Below are positions 15,401 to 25,500 of a stretch of DNA of 64,000 nucleotides, in pieces. Positions within the stretch are counted from its first letter, which is position 1. The number at the start of each line of letters is the position of its first letter. The notes under the pieces were generated by a model. The model had not been told where the DNA came from, made no database searches, and saw only the letters and a list, made by a program, of their open reading frames with translations. Where the stretch lies: the NCBI GenBank assembly GCA_030549495.1, contig JAUIRK010000871.1:124001-188000 (forward strand), written 5' to 3'. The stretch comes from Nectonema munidae. Lineage: Eukaryota > Nematomorpha > Nectonematoida > Nectonematidae. The translations under genes and the position numbers were made by a program.

Positions 15401-18400
15401 ATTCCTTCTAAATATGCATATGAAAAATGGTGTTTGGTATTTATTTAATATTTTAAAAAATGAAAACTATTAATGAAGATTTTCTGATACCAATTTCATC
15501 TAAACTAAAAAGGGAAAATAAGGTGTTCAAAAAAGCGTTTTGTTATCGCACTAGGATAATATCTTTTCAAAAATAAATCGGTATTCCAAAATTAGCATGT
15601 TTTAATGATTATTATTATTACACGCTTGTCAAAACTTCGAAGGCTCTGAGCTTGGCCAAGTTACTTATATTTTATTGTAAGGTTTTTAAATTGCAAATTT
15701 GATTAACTTCTGGTTATTGTAATTTCACAAAATTTAGAACAAGTTACTATATGTAGAACAACATTGTGTGCCTTTTTACCGAGTTGTTATTATCGGGCAT
15801 AGCATACATTCAGTGCCCGCGCTAAGCAAAAATTTTGGGGGAGCTTCGTTGGGGCGCTAACTTTTGAACTAGCAGATTAATCTGCTTCAAGGCGAAAAGA
15901 AAACATATGATGTATTTGTCAAGCCATATCTATACAGATTACATTTTCATATCATGAATGCTAGATATTTGTCATATTTTTTTAGGGTAATGACATTTTT
16001 TAGGGGAGCTTGAAAATTAGCTAGGGAGGGAGGGGGGCTTGTGCCCTAAAATTTAATAGGTAGCGCGGGCTCTCTGCATAAATTGGTTCATGGATAAATT
16101 AAACTAAGTCGTTCGTATTGAGTTGAAACATGGGGTGTGGTGCGTCAAAATGGTGCCAATTTTATACTGAATTTGAATATAAAAGCTATTTTTTGATAAA
16201 TATTCATTAAAAAATCAGTTAATCTACGTATTATTCAATACTAATTTCAACATCGATTCATAAGCCTGCATTGAAAAAATTGTTTTCAGTATAACAGGAC
16301 TTTTCTATCAATTATGACATGCTTTTTTCGAATTTACCATTGAAATTGTTGTATCACGCCAGGACTTTTTACATTTGAGATAGGTCATTTATCTCTTATA
16401 TTATTATTAATTATATTTTGTTTTATTCATATCTTTTATATTTTTGCAGCCTTAAAAATTTTTTTTATTAAAATTCAATATGCTGTCTAAATTGTTCAAA
16501 CCGTTTTTGCTATATCTGTGGTGAATTTGTTATCATAAAATAGAGAATAAATGTTACAGAGTTCGTTTAAAAAAAGTCTATTATGTTTATTTTGGTGTTA
16601 AGCTAGGGGACCAAGACAAAAATGGACTCCTCATTAATTTGTTCAACGTCTGTGAAAGAATTAAGGCAATGGACAAAAGGAGAAAAAAGGCTAGGCTTTT
16701 TGGAGCGCCGATGTTATGGAGGGAACAAAAAAACCACAGTGATGATTGTTATTTTTGTTCATGTGTAATACAAGGACATAACTCCAAAACAAAAAAACAT
16801 TGTTTATCCAAATCTCAAAAAAGCCCTGAGACCTACTTCCGATTGTTTAGAAGTGCCTATTCCTTCACACCCAAAAAGTTTGAATGATATAGAATTGAGT
16901 TGTGGTTATGAATCTTCCATCAATAATGACTATGATATTTCTATTGAAAATGAAAGCAACAAACCTGAAGTGTTCAATCATTGTGAACTTATGATCTGGT
17001 ACGCGATTTGGGTTTATCAAAGGAGACAATGAAACTTTTAGATTCAAGACTTCTAAAAATCTTTTGAGTAAAGGTACGTCGTTTTCCTGATATCGCCATT
17101 GTGAGAAAGCGTTTTTATCCTTAATTATTGAAGAAAATGATTTGGTTTTTTCTAATGATCTTCAAGGTAGAGAAAGATTTGGCATGAAATATAGTAATCA
17201 AGACTGGAGACGTTTGATTCATTTAAAAAAAGTCTCATAGCAATCCTTCTACATTTTAAAAACAAGTCTGCTTCAATTCCTGTTGGTCACTCCTTCATTA
17301 TTATTATTATTATTGAAGAATCATAACCAAATTTAGCTTTACTTTTAAATAAAATTGACTATTAAAGACACAACTAGAAGAATTGTGGCGATTTAAAAAT
17401 TGTATGCATGTTATTGGCGCAGCAGTCCGGATACACAAAATTTCTATGTTTTTTATGTGAGTGGGGTAGCAGAGCGAGGAATCTTCATTGGACTGAGCAA
17501 CGTTGGCCAATCAGAAATTGACTGGTATCTGCAACCAAAGACGTTTTGAGAGAAAGTTTAATCAACCCTAACAATATTTTATTGCCACCACTTCACATTA
17601 AGTTAGGACTTGTAAAGCAGGGCCTCTTGAAAGTGAGGGTTTTTGATTAAAAATTTTCTGGCCTCTCACGAGCAAAAATCAAAGAAGGAGTTTTTATCGA
17701 ACCTGGCATAAGGAAGTTGATGAAAGATCAAAATTTTTATTTTCCAGGAAACGTAAGCGAAGAGTAAGATGAGAGATTTCATCAGGATATAAAAGAGATG
17801 GAGAAAAGGTATCAATGTAGATGGAATTCAAATATGTTAGCTGACAACTGTTGGATGCTTCACAGGGAGACAAAACGGAATGACTACACGCGTCAATGTC
17901 ATCGGCGTAGCTTTTATTATGAAAAGATAAAAAAATTAGTCTACTTTATATTGTTTCAAAAACTGTTATTTTTTATTATTTAATTGTTTTTGTTTCTTTC
18001 ATTAATACAAAATTTTAAAATTTTCTCATCTTTTTTTTGCGCTTAAGTGTAACTGTAGATTTGTTAAAATTATGAAAAAATCTTATGTGTTAGTGAAAAA
18101 TCATTATTATTTTCGGATTTTCAGTATTAAAATTATGTAAGAAAACCGATAAAATTATTAAACAATTCGCAAAAATTCTAATTTTTCAGGCCTGTGTATT
18201 ATTGATGAAAACTGTTTGAAACAATTTCAAAATTAAAAGAACACTTTTTTGTAGCTATTATAATTTTTATCATCATCTGTTCATCAAAGTTAATCCTAAG
18301 AATGATATTCAGAAGAATGTACATATTTTATATAAATTAATCAAAATCATATTGTTTTTATCCAGAGTAAATGCTATTATACACAACCCTTTAAAAAATG

Positions 18401-21400
18401 ATGAATGTTTGGTGGGATTTATATCATCATTATAATTTTGTTCAGTTTAATTAGAAGGAGATTAATTTTTAACCCCATTTTTATAAATAGTGTTTAGAAC
18501 AACATTTCAATAATGGATAATAGAAAAACAATAATTTTCATGGATCCTGAAATAATTATGATATTAAAATGAAGCTGGCATATATTGTTTTTCCTTAAAA
18601 TAAAGTACAATATAATTCTCATAAAAATGATTAAATTTTAAATATTATTTTTTTGTGAAATTTTTCACATTTTTTTGGTTATTTCTTATAGCAAATGTGT
18701 TGAATAAAAAAGACAACTACTAATTATAGATTAGAGTTGGGGTCGATTCTGATTATAATCAGAATTACAGAAATTGGTAGAATCAGAATCAAAAACAAAC
18801 CTACAAGAGAACCACTAAAATCACATTCAGTTATTGTAGCGCTGAAAAATTCGCTTTTATATATTAGTCCAACGAGCAGTTTCTTGAAAAAATAAGAACT
18901 TAGCTCCACAGTACCCTTCCTATCGAGACAACACAATTAGATTACAATCCTCTGTAAGTAGAGCAGGATTTTTCATTTCTACAGCTAGAAGTCTAGTAAA
19001 CCTGCTCTTTAGTGTTTGCTATGATGAACAACTATATGCATATTTTGACAGGTCATACAACAAGACAGATGATGATTCAGCAAGCTACTGGAAGTAAAGC
19101 AATTCATCTTTCCACAGCTAGCTAAACGCGCCTAGAAATATCTGGAAATATGTTTTTTTACTAATCAGAATCAGAAAAATAATCGTATTTTGAGAATTTA
19201 AAAACAAGAATCATAATCATTATCTAGAATCGGTCCAAACTAGAGTTTTTTTAATATTTTTTCTTATCAATACTTTTTTTAAGTACATAGTAATTAAAGG
19301 ACGAGAGAACTGCTAAATATACTGTTTTAATTTTTAAGTAGAAAAAAACAAAATTAATGATAAATAGTTAAATGATTTTTTTAAAAATTAGACACACACT
19401 AAAGAAAATCAAAGTGTCGGTTTAGAGTCACCCCCTATTGAATCTGTACATCTGATACAAATTTCACTTTGACTGGACATTTGAAATTTTACTTGGTACT
19501 AAAACCCCACCACTTAACTTATAGTGGTTTATGATTTAGGAATGAAGAAAGTGTTTTCTCCTTCCACAACCTCATCCCCAATGATTTCGTCTCCTCTTAC
19601 TAACCTGCATGATTCAGCCAAAAAACTTGCCGAAGTCTCGTCCCCTCAAAATAGAACGAATCTGGCAAGCATTCAATCCTCTAAAATGTCAACACTCCCA
19701 TCGATAGTTTCTACTTCTGTTTCATCATCGGCTCTGTCATTTCACTTAAAATCCCTGAAACATTTTCCTTCTTCTGTTTCCCAATTACTTCCAATGAAGC
19801 TCGCGTCCAATAAAAATTCTTCAAATCCTCTCCCTGCCAATCACACTTCTTCAGATCCCACGAAGTCTTTTCCAAATAACGTGTATGCTTCAGTCAAACA
19901 CAATGTAGTGAAAAAAAGTAGCGTCCCATTTGATAGTCACGTTCCTTCCTCATCTTTTTCTCCCGATATTTTGTTGGACGTCTCCAGAAGTAGTAGCTAC
20001 AAGGTACTCCTTTTATTCCTCGCCATGTCTTCTTTCGTGTCTTTTTGAGAATTAATTTCAAACATTGAATTTTTATCAAATTGGTATAGGCTATTGGTAT
20101 AATGATAAATTAAATAAAGTGTTTTCATTCTTCATTTAGATATAAGATAAATAAAATTGAACTAAATATATATTTGTAGAGACTTGACAAACAGATGATA
20201 GTTAACGAATGCTGCATATATAAAGTTTTATTTGAAGAAAAATGTTTTAAATAACAATTAATCAATATCAAATAATACTGCTTACCAATGTAAAAGTTGA
20301 AATATTTGATACAATTGACTACCTTTTTTAAAAAAGTTTGCATCAAAAAATATAGAAATCTCTGGGGGTAAAATTCTTATATACAAAGTTGCACACTTAG
20401 TAAATGGGTAGTTTAGAAAATTATCGAAAAAATAATGGATGATTTTGATTTTACCATGTATCCTTGAGGATAAATATGCGAATAAAAAAACTTGAGTTGA
20501 CAATCCAATTGAACCCTTAGGTACATAGACTTGATCAGGTGGTGTTATTAATACAAAGATTGGCATCCAATTTCTTTTTGAAAAGTGGTAAATAAATGCA
20601 TTTGTCTAGAGCAGCTTTTTACAACCTTTTTTGTTTCGCGGCAAAATATGAATATAAAGGTTTTTTTATCATATATCATATGTGTATGTCATTAAGTAAA
20701 GCTATTTGATGTATTCTGAAACAACACTTTTTTTGTGCGATGAATACGCGCAGTTCTTATTAGTTTTACAAATAAAATAAAGCATACTATATATATAAAA
20801 AGATTCATCATTGCAAATATAATTAATACAAATTGTAAAATAAAAATGTTGTTTTGCGTAGCACACCTTCAGAGAGTTTGCGGCACACTGGTTGAAAAGC
20901 TCTGCTCTAGAGGAAGGACGTTGTTAATAACCCAAGACATTGTAGGACATTTAGAAAATTGTTTTTGTGGAATTTAACTACTAAAAATGTCATCGGCATC
21001 AAGAAATTATCAAACTTTATGTTTTTGCGTATGAGTATGTGCAATGATGCGTTGATGAAGTTTTGAATTTCGGGCAAGTAAGCTTCTGTGTTGCAAGTAT
21101 TCTTTTTTTACAGAACGCCAAGAACAAAGCAATTTACGCTCACTACAACTACAGCGATCACTTTCTGAATGACGGAACGGGTACTGGCCCCGCTTACAAC
21201 GAGGACGACAGCTCTCTCGATGCCAAGAACGAAGAATGCGTTGCGGGGGACCACTCGTCCCTCAGCCCCACAACCCATAATAGTCTGGTGCATAATAGTA
21301 ACACGAACAACAACAGCGACTCTAAATCCTTCTCCTACTCGCTCAAGCACATGGCATCTGATAAGGCTGAGGACACGTCAGCCAAAAACAGTGACAGCAA

Positions 21401-21485
21401 TTCAAGTAAATCCACCCAAACGAGGCAAGAGGATTCTCCTTGCAAGAGAACAACTAAAAAGTTGGAGCCGATCTATTATTTTTGA
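368..21485 (+). CDS. Lbc-family RhoGEF (AKAP13/ARHGEF2/ARHGEF18-like), 3' part, 12 exons
   Basis: Host gene for a Dbl-type exchange factor predicted to load GTP onto RhoA-type GTPases at the cytoskeleton or cell cortex. Exons seen: 368-490, 2375-2492, 3588-3766, 3840-4010, 5594-5951, 7434-7748, 9582-9847, 10003-10466, 13974-14136, 14191-14773, 19540-20003, 21114-21485. Every junction has GT/AG ends and matching phase, giving about 1,191 residues. Order: DH domain (residues 1 to about 140, with GIPECILAVTQRITKYP at 53-69), PH domain (about 150-260, ending near PEMYEI), linker, the Lbc-family signature KRAETFGGF (about 458-466), a charged coiled coil (about 665-725), then a long Ser/Thr/Asn-rich tail. 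The N-terminus is outside the window, so any C1 domain or anchoring region cannot be judged. The protein is divergent, and which vertebrate paralogue is closest is not decided. Family assignment is confident; exact exon borders are inferred. Confidence 0.88.
491..2374. other. RhoGEF intron
   Basis: AT-rich intron with no recognised genes apart from the hAT MITE at 1779-2055. Confidence 0.7.
1779..2055. mobile_element. Non-autonomous hAT MITE
   Basis: Element of 277 bp bounded by GC-rich inverted ends (CAAGGCCGGCCCTAG at left; GGCCGGCCCTC at right in inverse), both flanked by the same 8-bp direct repeat TTTCCAAG (1771-1778 and 2056-2063). An 8-bp duplication plus CAG/GGCCGGCCCT-type ends is diagnostic of hAT. 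No coding capacity. The exact target duplication suggests a fairly recent insertion. Confidence 0.88.
2375..2492 (+). CDS. RhoGEF exon: DH conserved region 3
   Basis: Thirty-nine codons plus one base. Contains CRKKGIPECILAVTQR followed by ITKYPILLESLL, the most conserved helix of DH domains, which packs against switch regions of the GTPase. This exon alone identifies the family. Acceptor tttatag at 2374, donor GTAAAA; the leftover G pairs with the next exon to give Gly. Confidence 0.92.
2493..3587. other. RhoGEF intron
   Basis: About 1.1 kb of AT-rich intron in which I see no gene, repeat structure or element ends. Confidence 0.65.
3588..3766 (+). CDS. RhoGEF exon: DH end and DH-PH linker
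   Basis: Encodes the last DH helix (IEQALDGVKRILTSVDEAIA) and the linker into the PH domain (RLQHIYNNMDAKAFI). Acceptor attttag at 3587, donor GTAATT after 3766. Phase: takes one base from the previous exon and ends in phase 0. Confidence 0.85.
3840..4010 (+). CDS. RhoGEF exon: PH domain, first half
   Basis: Fifty-seven codons in phase 0. Reads as PH-domain beta strands: LLLEMVVDLKASRG, then FIEVTILVLNTYVLFIQESN, as in the Lbc group where a similar strand pair lies directly after the DH-PH linker. Acceptor gtttcctag at 3839, donor GTAAGA. The preceding intron is only 73 nt. Confidence 0.85.
4011..5593. other. RhoGEF intron
   Basis: About 1.6 kb of AT-rich intron. A slightly GC-richer patch at 5170-5350 looks like old repeat sequence, but no clear ends or coding remnant were seen. 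Confidence 0.6.
5594..5951 (+). CDS. RhoGEF exon: PH domain, second half and linker
   Basis: Starts KSVILLQNCLVREKASG, matching the Lbc-family PH stretch in which a short I-x-L-x-x-L-x-V-R-E segment precedes the last strands, then PEMYEIVCRTSSEK and a C-terminal helix (KLVQTLRSAIIDY). After about residue 60 it becomes a polar linker rich in Ser, Thr, Lys and Glu. Donor is G|GTATAC; the continuing open frame beyond 5951 is intron. Confidence 0.87.
5952..7433. other. RhoGEF intron
   Basis: AT-rich intron. A GC-richer patch at about 6300-6430 may be old repeat sequence. No coding remnant recognised. Confidence 0.6.
7434..7748 (+). CDS. RhoGEF exon: post-PH helical region
   Basis: Takes one base from the previous exon. 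Encodes about 105 residues, predicted largely helical (LAKKLNSKNDEIQALLDEK, then LSYLIDLVHSLAEFAEAYNN), comparable in position to the helical post-PH segment of ARHGEF2 and AKAP13 where a DEKL-type motif also occurs. Donor T|GTAAGA at 7749. The open frame continuing to 7915 runs into intron sequence. Confidence 0.78.
7749..9581. other. RhoGEF intron with poly-G run
   Basis: AT-rich intron of 1.8 kb. The only notable feature is an uninterrupted run of 14 G at 8836-8849 followed by AGCCCC, standing out against the AT-rich background and possibly an element relic. Confidence 0.6.
9582..9847 (+). CDS. RhoGEF exon with KRAETFGGF signature
   Basis: Takes one base from the previous exon, ends in phase 0 (GAA|GTACTT). 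The segment APKRAETFGGFES is a hallmark of Lbc-group RhoGEFs, downstream of the PH domain, and fixes the identity of the gene. The remainder is Ser/Asn-rich. Acceptor ttctttttcag at 9581. Confidence 0.88.
9859..9961. repeat. TTAA-flanked MITE inside a tiny intron
   Basis: TTAA at 9859-9862 and again at 9958-9961 flank an element whose ends are perfect 14-bp inverted repeats (ACCCATTTGATCCC / GGGATCAAATGGGT). This is the structure of piggyBac-type MITEs. It makes up about two thirds of the intron between the exons ending at 9847 and starting at 10003, beginning only 11 nt after the donor. Confidence 0.85.
10003..10466 (+). CDS. RhoGEF exon: polar linker and helix
   Basis: Phase 0 at the start (VSQKQYLSANYQIKKEN), ending phase 2 at GA|GTAATA. 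About 150 residues rich in Ser and Thr, then a helix (FFVNVIKQILCKCMQLTSVI) that sits where vertebrate Lbc-family proteins have an HxxLxxL-type helix before the coiled coil. Its two leftover bases match the acceptor at 13973 and not the candidate exon near 10.89 kb. Confidence 0.8.
10467..13973. other. RhoGEF intron hosting a worn piggyBac copy
   Basis: A 3.5-kb intron. It holds the piggyBac relic at about 11.9-13.2 kb. Two copies of a short TGCACCTTTTTAGGT motif (near 11290 and 11580) may mark an element end. Otherwise AT-rich sequence without visible genes. Confidence 0.6.
11930..13220 (+). pseudogene. Degenerate piggyBac-like transposase
   Basis: Broken transposase of a piggyBac DNA transposon. 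Fragments in changing frames include an acidic start (PPENDDGDSADEYQVPF), GGSFVLNFLQKF near 12.64 kb, FFDNYFISIRVLEKLKS near 12.70 kb (the DN-x-F-x-S region carrying the second catalytic Asp), and MGSVDRANQNIEN near 13.01 kb (the third catalytic Asp region, MGxVDRxxQ). Order and spacing fit piggyBac. Many stops and frame changes show it is old and inactive. It lies in the same orientation as the host gene. Confidence 0.72.
13974..14136 (+). CDS. RhoGEF exon: coiled coil
   Basis: Reads WSKKLEELRNLQESISRDK, then DLSAEKAALDAQRKEIEQSK, a heptad-rich coiled coil as found after the KRAETFGGF motif in AKAP13, ARHGEF2 and ARHGEF18. The acceptor may be at 13970 or 13973 (both AG, same phase, one extra Ser codon in the first case). 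Donor CAA|GTAACT. Confidence 0.83.
14191..14773 (+). CDS. RhoGEF exon: end of coiled coil and polar tail
   Basis: Begins ERINADYALMEAQKTNIQKY, continuing the coiled coil, then about 160 residues of Ser/Asn/Lys-rich sequence with no recognised domain. Acceptor tttttcacag at 14190; donor G|GTATTG. The leftover G joins GA of the next exon to give Gly. The short open extension GIVDFALV is intron. Confidence 0.82.
15811..16076. mobile_element. Non-autonomous hAT MITE
   Basis: Ends CAGTGCCCGCGCTAA at left and GGTAGCGCGGGCTCTCTG at right form imperfect inverted repeats. The flanks CATACATT and CATAAATT give an 8-bp target duplication with one mismatch. G-rich inner stretches (tttgggggagc) recur in other hAT MITEs of this window. 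No coding capacity. Confidence 0.8.
16600..17935 (+). pseudogene. Broken copy of a multicopy transposon-associated gene (unnamed family)
   Basis: Frame-shifted remains of a protein family I recall from hundreds of unnamed copies in arthropod, cnidarian and fish genomes. Fragments in the right order: GDQDK near 16.6 kb; FGAPMLWREQKNHSDDCYFC near 16.70 kb, a zinc-binding-like motif; YGMKYSNQDWRRLIHLKK-like near 17.2 kb; LLPPLHIKLGL-like near 17.59 kb; IKEGVFIEPGIRKLMKDQ near 17.68 kb; and MEKRYQCRWNSNMLADNCW near 17.80 kb. The D-x-x-K and CGDLKV-type segments known in intact copies suggest a DDE/RNase-H-like enzyme, but the superfamily is not established. Inactive here. Confidence 0.62.
18732..19245. 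repeat. Possible MITE with inverted ends
   Basis: The left end TAGAGTTGGGGTCGATTCT resembles the inverse complement of the right end (AGAATCGGTCCAAACTAGAG), each followed by TNATNATNATCA-like repeats of the words GATTCTGATT / AATCAGAATC. This looks like a non-autonomous element with imperfect terminal inverted repeats. No clear target duplication was found. Confidence 0.45.
19540..20003 (+). CDS. RhoGEF exon: Ser/Pro-rich tail
   Basis: About 155 residues with strong Ser/Pro/Thr bias (VFSPSTTSSPMISSPLTN and similar), likely disordered and rich in possible proline-directed phosphorylation sites. Acceptor tgatttag at 19539; donor AAG|GTACTC in phase 0. Confidence 0.78.
20004..21113. other. RhoGEF last intron
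   Basis: AT-rich intron of 1.1 kb containing the hAT MITE at 20612-20904. No other feature seen. Confidence 0.65.
20612..20904. mobile_element. Non-autonomous hAT MITE
   Basis: Left end CAGCTTTTTACAACC and right end GGTTGAAAAGCTCTG are inverted copies, with GCGGC just inside both ends. Flanks GTCTAGAG (20604-20611) and CTCTAGAG (20905-20912) form an 8-bp duplication with one mismatch. The CAGNGNTTNNCAACC..GCGGC ends are those of a widespread hAT MITE type. Confidence 0.85.
21114..21485 (+). CDS. RhoGEF terminal exon
   Basis: Phase 0 from the acceptor tttttttacag at 21113. Encodes NAKNKAIYAHYNYSDHF followed by a Ser/Asn/Asp-rich tail ending KKLEPIYYF and TGA. Higher GC than its surroundings, as expected for coding sequence here. 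A possible AATAAA lies 39 nt after the stop. Confidence 0.8.
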   Translation, partial: NAKNKAIYAHYNYSDHFLNDGTGTGPAYNEDDSSLDAKNEECVAGDHSSLSPTTHNSLVHNSNTNNNSDSKSFSYSLKHMASDKAEDTSAKNSDSNSSKSTQTRQEDSPCKRTTKKLEPIYYF

Positions 21486-21523
21486 TCATCATTCTATATT
21501 TCTCCCTATTTTTTACTTTTTAA

Positions 21524-21529
21524 AATAAA
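21524..21529 (+). terminator. Polyadenylation signal of RhoGEF gene
   Basis: Canonical AATAAA 39 nt after the TGA of the terminal exon, followed by T-rich sequence. The position fits an unusually short 3' UTR; other AATAAA sites further right in this AT-rich DNA cannot be excluded. Confidence 0.55.
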
Positions 21530-22560
21530 TGATTGTATATTTTCGATAAAATGTGAACCATTTCTGATATTCAAGAAATTCTCTTAATTCAACCCTTTTG
21601 CATTTCTTTGTTTATACTTTATTTTTTTATCACGTATTATCATCATCATCATCAACCACATCATCTCACTCGCCTTATAATTAATGATCATTGTTTCTTT
21701 GTTTGCACCCTGCATACCTTTTATTTTTCCCTTCTGAGATATTTTATGAAAAAGCATGTATTTAATTTTATTCAAAAACTTGTTTCTATTATCAATTTTA
21801 TCTTTATCCATCCATTCAATTATATAAAGAAATTATTTTTTACTGTATTTTATCAACATTTCAGATATATTAAAGTGCGGTTAATCATCAAATAAACTTT
21901 GAAAGTATTATAAGCACTTTCCAACTAACTTCTTCATTTTCTGATACTAAATTTATTCTAATGAAATACACAGGCGCATATCTGTTGAGGGAGGACATAA
22001 GCTATGTGAAAAATTTATGTGTTTTTTAAAAAATTTTCTTCTTAAATTATTGTGAAGAAAACTCTTCCAATGATCCATTATCGAGGGTAAAAATTTTGCT
22101 TTATAAATAAGTAAACAAAAAGGTATACGAATCATGGAAATGTATTTCTGATACTTTTAGACGGAATTTGGATTAAAATTAAAAACATGAGCCAGATTTT
22201 AACTTATTTTTTACTTTTTCAAAATTTTCAGTTCTTTTGCCATTTAACAAAATTGACAGTAGCTTTCAAAAAGATATTTTTTGTATTAGATGCTTTTGTG
22301 AATTAACTTATGAACAAATGAACATGTTCCATTATCTTACTCAATTACACTATATAAAAGAAAAAGAAATTGTTTACAACTTACAAATTCTCAATCTAAC
22401 TTTTTATTTCTATAGAAAATCATTTTCTCCAAAAATCAGCAACTCTATCTAGGACTTCATATATTATATAATTTAATTTTCTTTGAAAATTAAGGTAGAC
22501 AAATTATGTTACAGTGATAAAATTACGCAACCTGTATACGTCTAAAATATCTGTCACGTC
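21530..22560. other. Intergenic AT-rich DNA
   Basis: Sequence downstream of the RhoGEF gene. It contains an ATC trinucleotide run near 21640-21655 and no gene that I can support. Confidence 0.6.
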
Positions 22561-25500
22561 CCTATTTGTTGCTTTACATTTAAGATAGATTGGGAATTCA
22601 AATTAATGGTTATTCGTATGACGCTGTGTTGAGAAAAGGTGTATGTCTAAATAGTTAATGAGATTGTATTAGATTTTGGGAGGTGATGAGGCTTGGTTCT
22701 ATTGAGTTGATAAATCTGTAGATGAGATGAATGATTTTGGGATGGGATAGAAGTGGTAAGAGGGAGATCTGAGAAGTGTAGTAGTATATTATCAATGATT
22801 TTAATGCGTTGAGGTGAGAATATTGGCCATTGGAGGATGATGTGGTTAGGAGATTCAATGTGAGGGCATCCAACTCTGCAAAAAGGGTTAGAGTGTAATT
22901 TTATGTTGAATAGGGCAAACCATCGTATTATGTTACGTGGAAGTGTAAAAGTTGTATTCAGAGTGAATTGGGCTAAACTGAGAGATGGTGTGTGCCTTGG
23001 AGATGCGCCAATGAGCGATTGAATTTAGTGCGATAATTTTGTGATGGCAAATGTTAGTCCTATATGGAGTCATTTGCGAGGGATGAATTAGATAGCAGGG
23101 GTGTATTTGTGGAGAACTAGGTCATGAGCCATTTGGAGTATATGCTGTTCGATGAGAAAGTTGAAAAAGGCAAGCGATGGAGAAGTGTGGCCTGAGTAGA
23201 AATTTGCAAAGTTGTGTGGAGTAGGTTTTGTGTATGCGGCCAATTACAAGCAGATTTGCAGCGCACACAGATTACAGTATTATTAATTATAATTTTATGT
23301 ATAAGTGTAGATTTAGACTTCTCAGAAAACTAGGTTGACTGATTTTCACTTATCATCTCTTATAAAAGTTCGCACTGCACAGAAATTTCAGCCAGACATA
23401 GCAAAGATTGTCAATAACAAGAGGTGTCAAGCCTCGGGACAAGAACATGTAAAGTATTTGAATAATTAATAATAAATGTTTATTTTGAACTATTGTAATT
23501 TATGTGCATTTCATTTGTAGTTCATTCAAATACATGTGGGCCATGTATGTTGCCTTATAAACTTTTTTTATATTAAAATAAAGAACAGATTTATATCCTT
23601 GCTAATTTTTTAATTAAATTATTTTGTTTAACTATACATGACTTTGTACTTGCATTTTTTAATATAATCAAACCATTACATGTTTCTAAGTTAAAAGTAA
23701 AATATTCTGCAATAATTTTTATTGACAACTTTAAATATAATTGTAGGGGTGCGGCCCTCATGAGAACACAAACTCACTCCTTTGGCCCTCATGGGACTCC
23801 GAGTTTGACATGCCTGGTGTAAAAGGTCTTAATGTACTTTTTAATGATATTTTTCTTGACATATAGATGTAATGCCAAGGTATGAGTGAAGAACTCAAGT
23901 TTTAATGTAGAGGTTGTGTGGAATGCATTGGTGGCGATATATTTTTTTTAGATAAAATAGGGAACTCTGGAATTTGATAAGTATGATTGAGGTGTATATG
24001 CATTTGCTAATTTTTAGATGGAGACCCCATTTATATGAGATTGCTTTTTTTTGAGAAAATTGTTGTTGACAGTTTAATGTGAATCTTTATCAAGGGGGTT
24101 TTTAATTTCAGGTTTGATTGGAGCGTGATGACAAGGTATTTTATCCCCTATTTCGTAGATATTCAAATTTGTTAAGATGTATTAAGTCGTGCTTGAAGAT
24201 GTATCGTATCATTCGTTTCCTTAAAAATTTTTCAATAATTTTACTTAGTGTTGGTAATAAAGTGATAGGTCTCCAATTATTAATCTGACTATGATCTCGA
24301 TTTTGTTTAGGAATAAGTATTAGTTTGCATATTTTCCAAATAAACGGAAAGTAGCTTAATTTGAGGCAGGCATCGTAGATATTAAGAAGGTGAGGTCTAA
24401 AATATGATAGGCTTTCTTTAAATGTTTTATGGATATATGGTCAAGGCTGCTGGAAGTAGCGGTTCGCATGGAGTGTATAGTTTGTTCAGTTCTCTGGTAG
24501 TGATTTTGACAAAGGAATGTATAAAATTGTTTGAAAGGTAAGTATTTGTTTTCATTCTTAAGAACGTATGATCAATTTTGTCAGTATTGATATTGTCTAC
24601 GGGGAATAGTGTAATGGGCTGATTGATATGAGTTCAAGTGTGATCGTTAGAGAAGAAATTTGAGAATGATGTATGGTGTTTTTATGTGAAAGTTTGTTGA
24701 TGCACATGGGTTAGATGGTGTTTGATTTAATGAAATTTTTCCATGATTGTTTTTTGGTGTGTTTGATTTCTAGATCATAATTGTTTTTGAGGGATAGGTA
24801 TTGATGGGAGTTGTTTTTTCTCAAGTTTTTTAATGCTTTACACAGGAGTTTTTTGATGTAATTTAATGTTTTGTTCCAGAATGGCGGATGCTGTCTCTTA
24901 GAAGTTTGGTTTGTAGGAGCTGCTGCATGTATACTATAGTTGTAATAGATTTAAGGTGGAGTGCAGATTCTTCCAGTTTTTCAGTTGAGTCTGTAAGTGA
25001 GTGTGGTGTTGCCTAGTCTAGATTCAAGATTGTGGAAGAAAAGTCCAAAAAAATTTTATACCATATTTGGGGCTGGGATTATTAGAATATTTACTTATAA
25101 TGTCAATTTGTTATGTAATTTATCTGTGGTCGAAAGCTGATGGAGTATCTGATATTTGCCAGTTGAGGATGAATTTGTTTTGTGTCCGAAAGGTAGGATC
25201 TGGAATTTATGTCAGTGCATATGACTATATTAGAGTTATTGTTGAGGCTTTGTTTGATTTTTCTGAGAGATAGTGCAAAATTATTTATAATAGGATGTGT
25301 AAGAAAAGGTTGAGAGTAAAGAGAGCAAAAATGTAGGGGTTTAGAACATGATGATACTAAAAGTATTGGAATAGTGGTGAATTTTGAAATGAATTTTTTA
25401 TTAGTATGCAGGCAGAGTAATCTGTTTATGTAGGTATGTGTATTAATTTGTAGTTTAAAATTTGGTGTGGAATGAGACGTTGGGTTCATTCATTGATAGC

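Larger units (their letters stand above)
14774..19539. other. RhoGEF intron with several mobile-element relics
   Basis: The largest intron visible (4.8 kb). It holds a hAT MITE (15811-16076), a degenerate multicopy gene (16.6-17.95 kb) and a possible MITE (about 18.73-19.24 kb). The remaining segments are AT-rich and show nothing recognisable. Confidence 0.65.

Noticed and set aside
21640-21655. ATC trinucleotide run
   Set aside because: Ordinary microsatellite, too short to be of interest by itself.
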